Assembly: GCA_051418075.1 (NCBI GenBank)
Contig: JBPRGG010000031.1
Span: forward strand, 1-64,000
Direction: 5' to 3'
Source of the DNA: JBPRGG01 sp051418075
Lineage (GTDB): Bacteria > Bacteroidota > Bacteroidia > Cytophagales > Cyclobacteriaceae
DNA: 64,000 nt
Below are positions 1 to 8,763 of the stretch, piece after piece (position 1 is the stretch's first letter; each line of letters begins with the position of its first letter). A program made the translations under genes and the position numbers. The notes below the pieces were generated by a model. The model did no database searches, was not told the DNA's origin, and was given only the letters and a program-made list of their open reading frames with translations.

Positions 1-839
1 AAACCGTTATTGCTCATAAAATAATAATCTTTATTTTTTACCAGGTAAGCATCAAATCCCTTACCGTTAATCTGATCCAGGTTTTTTAACTTATCCCAAA
101 CATTCCAACTGCCATACTTTCTTTCCGCTCGAAATATATCAGCGCTGCCTTTACCTTTATGGCCATTACTGGCAAAGTATAAAGTGTTGCCATCCTGGCC
201 CAGGAATGGACTGATCTCATAACCCTCCGTATTGATAGTCCGTCCCAGGTTTTCCGGCTCTGACCATTCACCAAAATCATTTTTTAATGAAACATAAAGG
301 TCTTCCTTCCCATAACTATCTTCCGCATTCATAGATATCAGCAGGATCTTTTCTGATGGGTGCATATAAAAACCAACAGGGCCATCATATTTAGGTAATT
401 TCACCGGCACCGGTTCAGGGTCTTCCCATTCACCCATAAACTTTTTACTTACCGCAATGGCATTATTTTTTGTTGATTTATAGGAATTGACCATATACAG
501 TCTTTTGCCATCCTGGCTGATGCCAATCACAAAATTATTTTTATTGTTGTTTATTGGCTTGCCCAGGTTTACAGCTTCCTGCCATTCTCCTATTTCATTC
601 TTCCGACTTACCCATATATCTGCTCCTGCATATTCTCCTCCAATATTCTCAGGATAAAAAATGCGGGAAAAATAAATGGTATTGCCATCTGGTGTCAGAA
701 TGGGGGTGCTTTCTTCTGCCACCGAATTAATACTTGTAGGTAGCTGGTTTGGTTTCTCAAAACTGTTTTCTCCCTGACCCATCACCATTAATGGAAATAA
801 TGGAAAAACCATAATGACCAAAAATATAAAACCTTTCAT
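1..839 (-). CDS. PD40/WD40-like beta-propeller protein, partial (3' end outside window)
   Basis: This open frame begins with ATG at 839 on the minus strand and is still open at base 1, so about 280 N-terminal residues are visible. The start MKGFIFLVIMVFPLFPLMVM is a signal peptide. Repeated PD40-type blades follow (for example TPDGNTIYFSR, SQDGKRLYMVNS and GQDGNTLYFASNG), each preceded by a W-x-x-P/A-x-N-L-G segment. These are the same blades as in the PD40/OmpA gene at 15765-17786, so the unseen C-terminus may carry an OmpA peptidoglycan-binding domain, but that is inference. Likely an exported envelope protein. Family membership is fairly secure; the precise function is unknown. Confidence 0.75.
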   Translation of the reverse strand, partial: MKGFIFLVIMVFPLFPLMVMGQGENSFEKPNQLPTSINSVAEESTPILTPDGNTIYFSRIFYPENIGGEYAGADIWVSRKNEIGEWQEAVNLGKPINNNKNNFVIGISQDGKRLYMVNSYKSTKNNAIAVSKKFMGEWEDPEPVPVKLPKYDGPVGFYMHPSEKILLISMNAEDSYGKEDLYVSLKNDFGEWSEPENLGRTINTEGYEISPFLGQDGNTLYFASNGHKGKGSADIFRAERKYGSWNVWDKLKNLDQINGKGFDAYLVKNKDYYFMSNNG

Positions 840-937
840 CAATCTAAATCCACTTTTATACATAGAGGGAAAACGAAATAAACTAGATTAAGTTGTATTT
901 TTCAGTGATATAAATAGAACTTTAGCATATTTTTACT

Positions 938-1345
938 TTAGAAAAGAATGTATTTTTTAGAAAAGAAGTTCCAAAAAAATACTGTTCCAGTTGCAACAAT
1001 TTTTGACATCATATAGTAAACAAGCATCTTTTCAGTTAGAAACCATAGAATCAAGGTATTTAACCCTAAGCCGATTAATGCGGTTAAAATGAAGAGTGTT
1101 CCTTCCATATACTTGTTACTGATTTTTCTAGTATGAAATACCCAGGCAATACTTATTACATAATTAGTTATCAGGGCAAGTATAAAGGCTATAACTGCTG
1201 ATAATAAGTAATGAAACAGAAAAAACTCAGTTAAAATAAAAAGAAGGGCGAAATCTACTACAGCAGCAGTACCACCAGCAAATAAATATCTGAATAGTTG
1301 TACAGAAGTGCTTTTAGCAGGGCTGAAGACGTACTTTTGAATCAT
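938..1345 (-). CDS. GtrA family membrane protein
   Basis: A 135-residue protein with four predicted hydrophobic segments, roughly residues 17-38, 41-63, 80-102 and 107-130. The opening RYLFAGGTAAVVDFALLF is typical of the GtrA family (F-x-x-V-G-x-x-x-x-x-x-D-x-x). Family members are small inner-membrane proteins thought to help move or flip lipid-linked sugars for surface polysaccharide modification. Length fits the family (about 120-150). No glycosyltransferase sits beside it here, so its substrate cannot be guessed. It lies downstream of dnaB on the same strand after a 95-base gap that holds a possible AT-only terminator and its own -7 box, so it is probably transcribed separately. Confidence 0.75.
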   Translation of the reverse strand: MIQKYVFSPAKSTSVQLFRYLFAGGTAAVVDFALLFILTEFFLFHYLLSAVIAFILALITNYVISIAWVFHTRKISNKYMEGTLFILTALIGLGLNTLILWFLTEKMLVYYMMSKIVATGTVFFWNFFSKKYILF

Positions 1346-1382
1346 TTTAAGTATAAAGTTTGTTTAGGTTTGAGATTGAACA

Positions 1383-1390
1383 CAAATATA
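1383..1390 (-). promoter_or_regulatory. Possible -7 promoter box for the GtrA gene
   Basis: On the minus strand this reads TATATTTG, an exact match to the Bacteroidetes -7 consensus TAnnTTTG, about 38 bases before the GtrA start. No good -33 TTG element is seen at the expected spacing, so the call is tentative. Confidence 0.3.
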
Positions 1391-1403
1391 AACAAAAATA
1401 CTT

Positions 1404-1431
1404 AAAAAATAATATTTTATATTTAAATATT
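1404..1431 (-). terminator. Possible AT-only terminator after dnaB
   Basis: On the minus strand AATATTT (1431-1425) pairs with AAATATT (1417-1411) and is followed by a run of six T. The stem has no GC pair, so it would be weak. Confidence 0.25.
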
Positions 1432-1440
1432 CATAAAAAC

Positions 1441-3009
1441 CTAAAAAGGCGCTTTCTCATCACCACCTCCGGGTTGACTACCCTTTTGTTCGTCCTTTTT
1501 ATTCATCTTACTTTCGAAAGTCATCAATTTGGGTGTAATCTCAGGATCCGGTGGCTCCTGGCTGGAAAAGGAGCCAAAACCATCTTCTGCCATATCCAAA
1601 TCAGCAAACTTGGTAAATTTCCCGATAAATTTCAGTTGCACATTGTCCAAAGATCCATTTCTGTGTTTGGCAATGATCACTTCGCCGGTGCCCTGGGTAG
1701 GTAACCCGGCTTCATCTTCTGTAATGCCATAATACTCAGGCCTGTACAGGAACATCACCATATCAGCATCCTGCTCAATAGAACCGGATTCCCGCAGGTC
1801 TGATAGCTGGGGCCTTTTATCCCCTCCTCTGGTTTCTACCGCCCGGCTCAACTGGGATAAAGCTATCACCGGTACATTCAGTTCCTTGGCAATGTTTTTC
1901 AGGGCTCGAGATATTGAAGCAATTTCCTGCTCTCGGTTGCCGGAAGAACCATTTTTAGAAGAATCTCCTGACATCAACTGTAGATAATCAATGATGATCA
2001 GCTGGATATCATGCTGTGCTTTCAGTCTTCTGCATTTGGCCCTCAATTCCAGGATGGAGAGGGCTGGAGTATCATCAATAAATATGGGTGCATCGGTTAA
2101 CCTGGTGGTCTTATGTACCAATTGTTCCCATTCATAATCGGCCAGAGTGCCTTTTTTGATCTTTTCACTTTCAAGTTCTGATTCTGCTGATATCAACCGG
2201 TTTACTAACTGTATGGCAGACATTTCCAGGGAAAAAATAGCCACTGCATGACCAAAGTCCACTGAAGCATTACGCATGGCGGACACCACAAATGCCGTTT
2301 TACCCATTCCCGGACGGGCAGCAATAATGACTAAATCTGATTTCTGCCAACCTGATGTAACCCGGTCCAGGGCGGAAAATCCACTGGGGATACCGGTAAG
2401 TCCATCTTTATGCTTCTTTTTAGCCTCCAGTTCCGCCACCGCTTCACGCATTATAGATCGCATATCGGCGTAGTTCTTCCGGATGTTGGATTCAGAGACT
2501 TCAAACAGGGCCTGTTCTGACCGGTCCAGCAGGGTAAAAACATCGGTGGTGTCTTCAAAGGCTTCCTGCTGTATTTCGGAGGCTATTTTGATCAATTTCC
2601 TTTTTATGGATTGTTCGGCTACAATGCGGGCATGGTATTCTATATTAGCGGCGGAGTTGACTTTTGTAGTTAATTCGGTGATAAAATAAGCGCCACCAAC
2701 AAATTCCAGCTTTCCTTTTTTTCTTAAATGGCTGGTTACAGTCAGGAGATCTATAGGTTCTGAATTATTGAATAAATCAATGATGGTCTCATAAATCTCG
2801 GCATGAGCATCTTTGTAGAAGCTATCAGGTCTTAATATATCTATTACAATGGTTAAGGCATCTTTTTCCAACATCAGAGCGCCCAGTACTGCTTCTTCCA
2901 AATCTACTGCCTGCGGGGGTAATTTACCTAAATTTTCGGTGAGCTCACTGTTCCTGAAATTTTTAGACCGGTATCCTATACGTACTGCTGATTGCTTTCC
3001 TGACTCCAT
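1441..3009 (-). CDS. dnaB: Replicative DNA helicase DnaB
   Basis: A 522-residue hexameric helicase that unwinds DNA at the replication fork. The N-terminal DnaB domain (about residues 30-135, starting PPQAVDLEEAVLGALML) binds primase. The RecA-like C-terminal domain carries Walker A ARPGMGKTA at about 231-239, Walker B LIIIDYLQLM at about 337-346, and the downstream LSQLSRAVE and DLRESGSIEQDAD motifs. No intein is present. The C-terminus has a charged, Pro/Gly-rich tail. It is divergent from the Mur ligase gene, and the intergenic region holds three DnaA-box-like sites. The ATG at 3009 gives a 30-residue extension before the conserved domain, so a slightly later start is possible. Confidence 0.97.
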   Translation of the reverse strand: MESGKQSAVRIGYRSKNFRNSELTENLGKLPPQAVDLEEAVLGALMLEKDALTIVIDILRPDSFYKDAHAEIYETIIDLFNNSEPIDLLTVTSHLRKKGKLEFVGGAYFITELTTKVNSAANIEYHARIVAEQSIKRKLIKIASEIQQEAFEDTTDVFTLLDRSEQALFEVSESNIRKNYADMRSIMREAVAELEAKKKHKDGLTGIPSGFSALDRVTSGWQKSDLVIIAARPGMGKTAFVVSAMRNASVDFGHAVAIFSLEMSAIQLVNRLISAESELESEKIKKGTLADYEWEQLVHKTTRLTDAPIFIDDTPALSILELRAKCRRLKAQHDIQLIIIDYLQLMSGDSSKNGSSGNREQEIASISRALKNIAKELNVPVIALSQLSRAVETRGGDKRPQLSDLRESGSIEQDADMVMFLYRPEYYGITEDEAGLPTQGTGEVIIAKHRNGSLDNVQLKFIGKFTKFADLDMAEDGFGSFSSQEPPDPEITPKLMTFESKMNKKDEQKGSQPGGGDEKAPF

Positions 3010-3043
3010 AGATTTTTGTTCGGTGATTCAAATATTGGTTTAG

Positions 3044-3051
3044 CAAACTTA
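3044..3051 (-). promoter_or_regulatory. dnaB: Possible -7 promoter box for dnaB
   Basis: Reads TAAGTTTG on the minus strand, matching TAnnTTTG, about 35 bases before the dnaB start. No clear -33 partner is visible. Confidence 0.3.
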
Positions 3052-3101
3052 GTGGTTTCAGCTTCAATTGGGAAAAAATCAGAAATATAGTTATGCGCTA
3101 T

Positions 3102-3152
3102 TTTTCCACACGATTTAGCCGGTTTATCCACTGGTTTTTAAGCTTTTCCACA
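3102..3152 (+). promoter_or_regulatory. Cluster of three DnaA-box-like sites
   Basis: Three nonamers in the same orientation each match the DnaA box TTATCCACA at 8 of 9 bases: TTTTCCACA at 3102-3110, TTATCCACT at 3124-3132 and TTTTCCACA at 3144-3152. Start-to-start distances are 22 and 20 bases, about two helical turns. A strongly AT-rich stretch follows directly (3153-3211). The arrangement resembles a replication origin (boxes next to an unwinding element) or a DnaA-controlled promoter region between dnaB and the Mur ligase gene. The sequence matches are seen directly; origin function is inference. Confidence 0.5.
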
Positions 3153-3181
3153 TTTTATTAACAATTTTAGAATATTTAAAA

Positions 3182-3212
3182 TTTGCCTCTACTATAAATT
3201 GTTTTAATTTTG
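3182..3212 (+). promoter_or_regulatory. Promoter of the Mur ligase gene (Bacteroidetes type)
   Basis: TTTG at 3182-3185 and TAATTTTG at 3205-3212 are separated by 19 bases, the spacing of the Bacteroidetes primary sigma factor promoter (-33 TTTG, -7 TAnnTTTG). Transcription would start near 3218, leaving only about 10-14 bases before ATG 3229 or 3232. Confidence 0.55.
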
Positions 3213-3228
3213 GCTTGATAAAATAAAC

Positions 3229-4614
3229 ATGATGAATTTTTTCGAAAAACAAAAAATACATTTTATTGCTATCGGAGGGAGCGTAATGCATAATTTAGCC
3301 ATTACACTTCATAAAAAAGGATTTGATGTCAGTGGTTCTGATGATGAGATTTTTGAACCCTCACGTTCTAACCTGGCTCAACATGATCTTTTACCCGATT
3401 ACCAGGGCTGGAATCCTGACAAAATCACGGCCGAACTTGATGCCGTAATCCTGGGAATGCATGCCAGGCCAGATAACCCCGAATTAAAAAAGGCTCTGGA
3501 TCTTAACCTGCCAATTTTCTCCTATCCTGAATATATTTATCAGCAGTCTATGGATAAGCAAAGGATTGTGATAGCGGGTAGCCATGGAAAAACCACCATT
3601 ACTTCCATGATCATTCATGTGCTTAAGGTACTGGGAAAGGATTTTGATTATCTGGTAGGGGCAAAAATAGAAGGTTTTGAGCATATGGTTAAGCTTTCTG
3701 ATGCTCCTGTTATTATATTGGAAGGGGATGAGTATTATTCTTCACCACTGGATAAAACCCCAAAATTTTTAAAATATAATCATCATATAGGCTTAATAAG
3801 TGGGATTGCCTGGGATCACATAAATGTTTTTCCCACTTTTGAAGAATATGTTAAACAATTTGATCTGTTTGCCGATGCCACCCCAAAAGGAGGATCCTTG
3901 ATTTATTTTGAGGAAGATCCGATGGCCACAGTGGTCTGCAGTAAGGAACGAAAAGATGTTAATACGATCGATTATAAATTACCCAAATACCAGATCAGGA
4001 AAGGAATAACTCATATTCTTAGTAATGGCAATGAATATCCTCTGAATGTATTTGGAAAACATAATTTACAGAATATAAGTGGTGCCTTGACTGTCTTGAA
4101 AAGGATCGGAGTAACAGATGAGGATTTCTATGAAGCCATAAATTCGTTTAAGGGGGCTTTTAACCGCCTTCAGTTGATCTTTAAAGGAGATGATCTGGCC
4201 ATTTATAAAGATTTCGCACATGCCCCTTCAAAGGTGGAAGCTACCACTACTGCCTTAAAAGAACAGTATCCCCAACGTGAACTGGTGGCCTGTCTGGAGT
4301 TACACACCTTTAGTAGCTTAAACAAAGCCTTTCTGACGCAATATCAGGATACCATGAGCAGCGCTGATGTTCCCCTGGTTTATTATAATCCCAAAACCGT
4401 GGAGCATAAAAAGCTGGAGCTGATAAATAAAGAGGATATCTTCAATGCATTTTCCAATGAAAAATTAATGGTTTTTGACAATATTCAGGAGTTAAATCAG
4501 TACTTATTAGACAGGAACTGGAAAAATAAAAATTTATTGATGATGAGTTCCGGCAACTTTGATGGATTGGAAATTAATGATTTAGCAGAAAAAATTATAA
4601 AGACAGGCCATTAA
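3229..4614 (+). CDS. mpl: Mur ligase family protein, Mpl-like (UDP-MurNAc:tripeptide ligase)
   Basis: A 461-residue cytoplasmic amino-acid/peptide ligase. Residues about 10-35 (IHFIAIGGSVMHNLA) form the N-terminal UDP-binding domain typical of MurC/Mpl. The ATP site GSHGKTT lies at about 117-123, followed by the central domain motif EGDEYYSS and the C-terminal domain with KDFAHAPSKVEATT. Mpl joins recycled L-Ala-D-Glu-meso-DAP tripeptide to UDP-MurNAc, returning wall fragments to precursor synthesis. MurC is the alternative, but the H/N-rich N-terminus and the EGDEYY segment match Mpl-type proteins better. Met at 3232 is an equally good start. The exonuclease gene follows after 10 bases, so the two probably share a transcript. 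Confidence 0.8.
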   Translation: MMNFFEKQKIHFIAIGGSVMHNLAITLHKKGFDVSGSDDEIFEPSRSNLAQHDLLPDYQGWNPDKITAELDAVILGMHARPDNPELKKALDLNLPIFSYPEYIYQQSMDKQRIVIAGSHGKTTITSMIIHVLKVLGKDFDYLVGAKIEGFEHMVKLSDAPVIILEGDEYYSSPLDKTPKFLKYNHHIGLISGIAWDHINVFPTFEEYVKQFDLFADATPKGGSLIYFEEDPMATVVCSKERKDVNTIDYKLPKYQIRKGITHILSNGNEYPLNVFGKHNLQNISGALTVLKRIGVTDEDFYEAINSFKGAFNRLQLIFKGDDLAIYKDFAHAPSKVEATTTALKEQYPQRELVACLELHTFSSLNKAFLTQYQDTMSSADVPLVYYNPKTVEHKKLELINKEDIFNAFSNEKLMVFDNIQELNQYLLDRNWKNKNLLMMSSGNFDGLEINDLAEKIIKTGH

Positions 4615-4624
4615 TAAAAATAAT

Positions 4625-5431
4625 ATGTATTTAAATTTAAAAAATCCTTTGGTGTTTTTCGATCTGGAAACTACCGGTACTAACATTTCGCAGGATAAGA
4701 TCGTAGAACTCTCCTTTGTAAAAATGACTACCAATGAACAGGTGGTAACCAAAACCATGCGGATAAATCCACAGATCCCCATTCCGGTAGAAACCAGCCT
4801 GATCCATGGCATTTATGATGAGGATGTAAAAGATGCCCCTCCCTTCAAAGCAATAGCTAAAGAGTTAGCCAGATTTCTGGAAGGTTGTGATTTGTCCGGT
4901 TATAACATTGTCAAATTTGATGTACCCATGCTGGTAGAGGAGTTTTTAAGGGCCAATGTGGATTTTGAAGTGTCAAGCCGCAAGTTGATAGATGCCCAAA
5001 AGATCTTTCACCTGATGGAAAAGAGAACCTTGTCAGCTGCTTATAAATTCTATTGCAACAAAGATTTGACGGATGCCCATTCGGCTGAAGCAGATACTAA
5101 AGCTACCCTGGAGATCCTGGAAGCCCAGGTAAAACGTTATGAAAATATGCCGGTTACCGATTTGCTAGGTAATCACATAGGCGTGATCGAGAATAATATG
5201 GAAAGTCTGCACAAGTTAACCTGCGATAATATGGTTGACCTGGCCGGAAGGATCATACTCAAAGATGGCATAGAAGTTTTTAACTTTGGTAAACATAAAA
5301 ATAAACCGGTTCAGGAAGTTATGGAAAAAGAACCGAATTTTTATGACTGGATGATGAAAGGTGATTTTCCTCTGGATACCAAACGTAAGCTTACCCAGAT
5401 CAAATTGAAAGGATTTAATCTTAAAAAGTAG
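4625..5431 (+). CDS. 3'-5' exonuclease, DnaQ/DEDDh family
   Basis: A 268-residue exonuclease. The first motif FDLETTG gives D13 and E15, an Asp at about 99 in the IVKFDVPML segment gives motif II, and H152 with D157 (AHSAEAD) gives the DEDDh-type motif III. After about residue 205 there is an extra C-terminal module (FGKHKNKPVQEV, then YDWMMKGDF) resembling the small DUF3820-type domain found on some bacterial exonucleases. It may act as a proofreading-like or RNA/DNA trimming nuclease; which polymerase, if any, it serves cannot be told. It lies 10 bases downstream of the Mur ligase gene and is convergent with the ABC gene. Confidence 0.85.
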   Translation: MYLNLKNPLVFFDLETTGTNISQDKIVELSFVKMTTNEQVVTKTMRINPQIPIPVETSLIHGIYDEDVKDAPPFKAIAKELARFLEGCDLSGYNIVKFDVPMLVEEFLRANVDFEVSSRKLIDAQKIFHLMEKRTLSAAYKFYCNKDLTDAHSAEADTKATLEILEAQVKRYENMPVTDLLGNHIGVIENNMESLHKLTCDNMVDLAGRIILKDGIEVFNFGKHKNKPVQEVMEKEPNFYDWMMKGDFPLDTKRKLTQIKLKGFNLKK

Positions 5432-5448
5432 CCAGCCCAGCCTGTTAA

Positions 5449-6153
5449 TCAGGCAGCATTAAATGATTTTTGACGATGCTTCAGTTTGGTTACACCTTCC
5501 TGAACTTCATAACAAATATCATAATCCAGGGCAAAGGTTTCCTCTCTGACTGCCTGTAAAAAAGTCAGTTCTTTTTCTTTCTTAAGGGTTTTGAATACTT
5601 CTGACAAGGCAAGAGCATCTTCTGTGGCTAATTGGTAATATGGATCATCAGCAATCAGGATCTGTGGTTTTTTGATCAGGGCTTTAGCCAATGCCACCAT
5701 TTTGATTTCTTTCAGGTTGAGTTCCAGAGGTAAACAATCCACTGGTTTTTTAAAACCGATTTTATTTAAGATGGCTTCAGCTTTTTCATCCGCCTGCCAA
5801 TGTTCTTCCCCCAGGATTTTAATCACCATAGAAACATTATCCAGTACAGAAACTGTATTGTTGAGATGATGGATCTGTGGCACAAAACCGATATCTTTGG
5901 TTCTGATGCGATTAATTTCTTTATCAGTTAGATCAGCCACATTTTTACCCTCGAGAAAAAACTTTCCCTGGCTGGGGTGATCCATAAATCCTAAAATGTA
6001 CAATATCCTGGATTTTCCCGATGCTTCCGGGCCAATCAGGGTGTGAAAGCCTTTTTTTTCAATCACCATGTTGACATTGTAGAGTGACTTTAGCTGAACA
6101 CTTCCTAAATTATGTTCCTTCACCACATTTTTTAACTCAAGATATTGATCCAT
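5449..6153 (-). CDS. Degenerate ABC transporter ATP-binding protein (orphan)
   Basis: A 234-residue ABC ATPase of the LolD/FtsE/MacB type. Walker A GPEASGKS is intact at 41-48 and the Q-loop glutamine is at about 93 (GFVPQ). The signature LSGGQ is not recognisable: the equivalent stretch is LPLELNLKEIKM at about 141-152. Walker B ends IADDP instead of the usual DEP, so the catalytic Glu is replaced by Asp. The H-loop His is missing (FLQAVREE at about 198-205). No permease gene is adjacent; the neighbours are an exonuclease and trehalose synthesis. It may bind ATP without normal hydrolysis, perhaps as a regulator or a heterodimer partner. The family call is safe; the function is unknown. Confidence 0.8.
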   Translation of the reverse strand: MDQYLELKNVVKEHNLGSVQLKSLYNVNMVIEKKGFHTLIGPEASGKSRILYILGFMDHPSQGKFFLEGKNVADLTDKEINRIRTKDIGFVPQIHHLNNTVSVLDNVSMVIKILGEEHWQADEKAEAILNKIGFKKPVDCLPLELNLKEIKMVALAKALIKKPQILIADDPYYQLATEDALALSEVFKTLKKEKELTFLQAVREETFALDYDICYEVQEGVTKLKHRQKSFNAA

Positions 6154-6591
6154 AACATAATAATTTAGCTGGTAGAAATTCTTTTTTTCAAAAAGATAAA
6201 ATGAAATTAAAAATAGCTAATTATTTTTTTTAAATGAATTAAGAGAGAGATGTCTAAGCCCGTTTGAATTACAAAATCTGTAATGTTTAAGCACTTTGTG
6301 AAAAATCCTTTTCAAAAATGGATGAAATCATAGATTTACCACTTGTATTCATCATAAGGTTCTATTTTTAAAGGTTATAACAGGCCCCTTTAGCTAATTA
6401 TTTATTGAAACCAACTAATTATATGATTCTGCCCAATAATGCTTAACTTAGCAGGATTAAAATAAAATTGTTTTGATTAAAACTTTTTCTTTTTAATGCA
6501 TTTTTTCATTTATGATTTCCTTATTTTTTTAAATAAATGTATCTGAAAAACTTACATTTAAATTTAATTTTAAAAAATACAACTTTTTATT
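6154..6591. other. AT-rich intergenic region (438 bases)
   Basis: Lies between the divergent ABC ATPase and trehalose genes. It is very AT-rich with several T-runs. The best match to a promoter for the trehalose gene is TACATTTA near 6553, 7 of 8 to TAnnTTTG, without a clear -33. No RNA gene or repeat was recognised. Confidence 0.4.
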
Positions 6592-8763
6592 ATGTCTAAA
6601 ACGATCATTGTTTCCAATAGATTACCTATTAAAATTCAACAGGAAGCCTCAGGTTTGAATTACCAACCCAGTGAAGGAGGTCTTGCCACCGGACTTGGTT
6701 CTATTTATAAAGAAGGAGATAATATATGGATTGGTTGGCCCGGATTGTACCTGGATAGCCCTGTCACCCAGGATGAGGTTACTCAGGACCTGAAGAAAGA
6801 AAATATGGTACCGGTATTCCTGACTAAAAACGAAATTGAAGATTATTATGAGGGGTTCAGTAACGAAACTTTATGGCCTACCTTTCATTACTTTTTACAA
6901 TTTGCCGAATATGACGAAAGACTTTGGGAAGCTTATTTAAAGGTAAATAAAAAGTTCTGTGATACCATTATAAAATATGCCGAACCTGGTGATACCTTAT
7001 GGATCCAGGATTACCAACTGTTGTTGTTACCTGAAATGGTGAGGGAAAAGCTGGAAACTGCTACTATTGGCTTCTTTTTACATATTCCATTCCCTTCCTA
7101 TGAAGTTTTCAGGTTGTTGCCCTGGCGAAAAGAGATTCTCAAAGGCATGCTTGGTTCCGACCTGGTTGGGTTTCATACCTATGATGATATGCGCCACTTT
7201 CTAAGTTCAGTAGGAAGGATCGTGGCCCTTAGCAATTCTCAGGGTCATATTGAAACCGGGAAGCGCACAATGGTGGTTGATTCATTTCCCATGGGAATTG
7301 ACTATGATAAATATGCTGCATCTGCCAGTTCTGGCGAAACCCAGGATCGGGTGGATAAATACCGGGAATCGCTCAAAGATCAAAAACTGATCATTTCGAT
7401 TGACCGGTTGGACTATTCCAAAGGGATTCCCCAGCGACTTAAAGCATTTGAGCTTTTCCTGGAAAAATATCCGGAATACCGGCAAAAGGTGACTTTATAT
7501 ATGGTGGTCGTACCCTCCCGGGATAAAGTGGAAAAATATAAGATCCTTAAAGAAGAGGTGGATGAACTGGTGGGAAGGATAAATGGGCATTACGGACGGA
7601 TTTCCTGGACACCCATTCAATATTTTTATCGCTCTTTTCCTCTGGGTGCCCTTTCAGCCTTTTATAAAATGGCCGATGTGGCTCTGGTGACTCCTATGCG
7701 GGATGGAATGAACCTGGTTTGTAAGGAATACATTGCCAGTAAAAATGATGACCCGGGGGTTTTGATCCTCAGTGAAATGGCTGGTGCATCCAAAGAACTA
7801 TCTGATGCATTAATTATTAATCCCAATAATATTAATCAGATCGCCAATGGAATACATGAAGCATTGAAAATGCCTTCTAATGAGCAAAAACGAAGGATTA
7901 GGATCATGCAGGGTACCCTGAAAAAGTTTAACATTCATCATTGGGTGAACCTGTTTATGGACAGACTGGATTATATCAAGAATAAGCAGCAAACCCTGGC
8001 TACCAAAAATATCGACCAGGAAACGATCCAAAAAATTAGCCGGGCCTACAAACAAGCCGAACGTAGATTGCTGTTTCTCGATTATGATGGTACGCTGATC
8101 AAGTTCAATGAAGATCCACAAAAAGCCATGCCTGATGCTGATTTGAGATTTATCCTGAATAATTATGCCAATGATCCTAAAAACAAAGTTGTGATCATCA
8201 GTGGTAGAGATAAAGTGACCCTTCAAAATTGGTTTGAAGAGTTTGACTTGGACGTGATCGGAGAGCATGGCGTTTGGTTAAGGGAACAGGACAATGATTG
8301 GAGGACCATTGAAGACCTGAATAATGATTGGAAAGCTGAGATCTTGCCGGTTTTGGAATTGTATGTCAATCGGACACCGGGTTCCTTTATTGAGGAAAAA
8401 GATTATTCTTTGGTATGGCATTACCGAAAGGTAGAAACGGGATTGGGTGAATTAAGAACCCGTGAAATCTCCAGTCATTTGAAGTACCTGGCCAGCAATA
8501 TCAATTTACAGGTACTAGAAGGAAATATGGTGGTAGAGATCAAAAGTATGGAAGTGAATAAAGGGAAAGCAGCCACTAATTGGTTGAATAAATATACCGC
8601 TGATTTTGTATTGGCTATTGGAGATGACTGGACTGATGAAGACACCTTTAAAGTAATGCCGGAGCATGCCTTTACTGTTAGGGTAGGAAGCACTTCCTCT
8701 TCGGCAAAGTTTAATATCGATAATTATATGGAAGTCAGGGAACTCCTGAAAAATTTGGTCTGA
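6592..8763 (+). CDS. otsA/otsB: Bifunctional trehalose-6-phosphate synthase/phosphatase
   Basis: A 723-residue fusion making trehalose, an osmo- and stress protectant. Residues about 1-470 are a GT20 trehalose-6-phosphate synthase: the N-terminal VSNRLP segment, a GGLATGL loop, a WIQDYQLLLLP segment, a HIPFPS segment and a nucleotide-sugar site near DRLDYSKGIPQRL. Residues about 485-723 are a HAD-superfamily trehalose-6-phosphatase with motif I LDYDGT at about 496-501, motif II IISGRD, and the acidic motif GDDWTDED at about 677-684. Both halves look catalytically complete, so UDP- or ADP-glucose plus glucose-6-phosphate would go directly to trehalose. It stands alone, with a large upstream region and no trehalase or glycosyltransferase neighbour. 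Confidence 0.95.
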   Translation: MSKTIIVSNRLPIKIQQEASGLNYQPSEGGLATGLGSIYKEGDNIWIGWPGLYLDSPVTQDEVTQDLKKENMVPVFLTKNEIEDYYEGFSNETLWPTFHYFLQFAEYDERLWEAYLKVNKKFCDTIIKYAEPGDTLWIQDYQLLLLPEMVREKLETATIGFFLHIPFPSYEVFRLLPWRKEILKGMLGSDLVGFHTYDDMRHFLSSVGRIVALSNSQGHIETGKRTMVVDSFPMGIDYDKYAASASSGETQDRVDKYRESLKDQKLIISIDRLDYSKGIPQRLKAFELFLEKYPEYRQKVTLYMVVVPSRDKVEKYKILKEEVDELVGRINGHYGRISWTPIQYFYRSFPLGALSAFYKMADVALVTPMRDGMNLVCKEYIASKNDDPGVLILSEMAGASKELSDALIINPNNINQIANGIHEALKMPSNEQKRRIRIMQGTLKKFNIHHWVNLFMDRLDYIKNKQQTLATKNIDQETIQKISRAYKQAERRLLFLDYDGTLIKFNEDPQKAMPDADLRFILNNYANDPKNKVVIISGRDKVTLQNWFEEFDLDVIGEHGVWLREQDNDWRTIEDLNNDWKAEILPVLELYVNRTPGSFIEEKDYSLVWHYRKVETGLGELRTREISSHLKYLASNINLQVLEGNMVVEIKSMEVNKGKAATNWLNKYTADFVLAIGDDWTDEDTFKVMPEHAFTVRVGSTSSSAKFNIDNYMEVRELLKNLV

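Noticed and set aside
1360..1704. 114-codon plus-strand frame opposite the dnaB 3' end
   Set aside because: It is antisense to the clear helicase coding region and lacks family features; a shadow frame.
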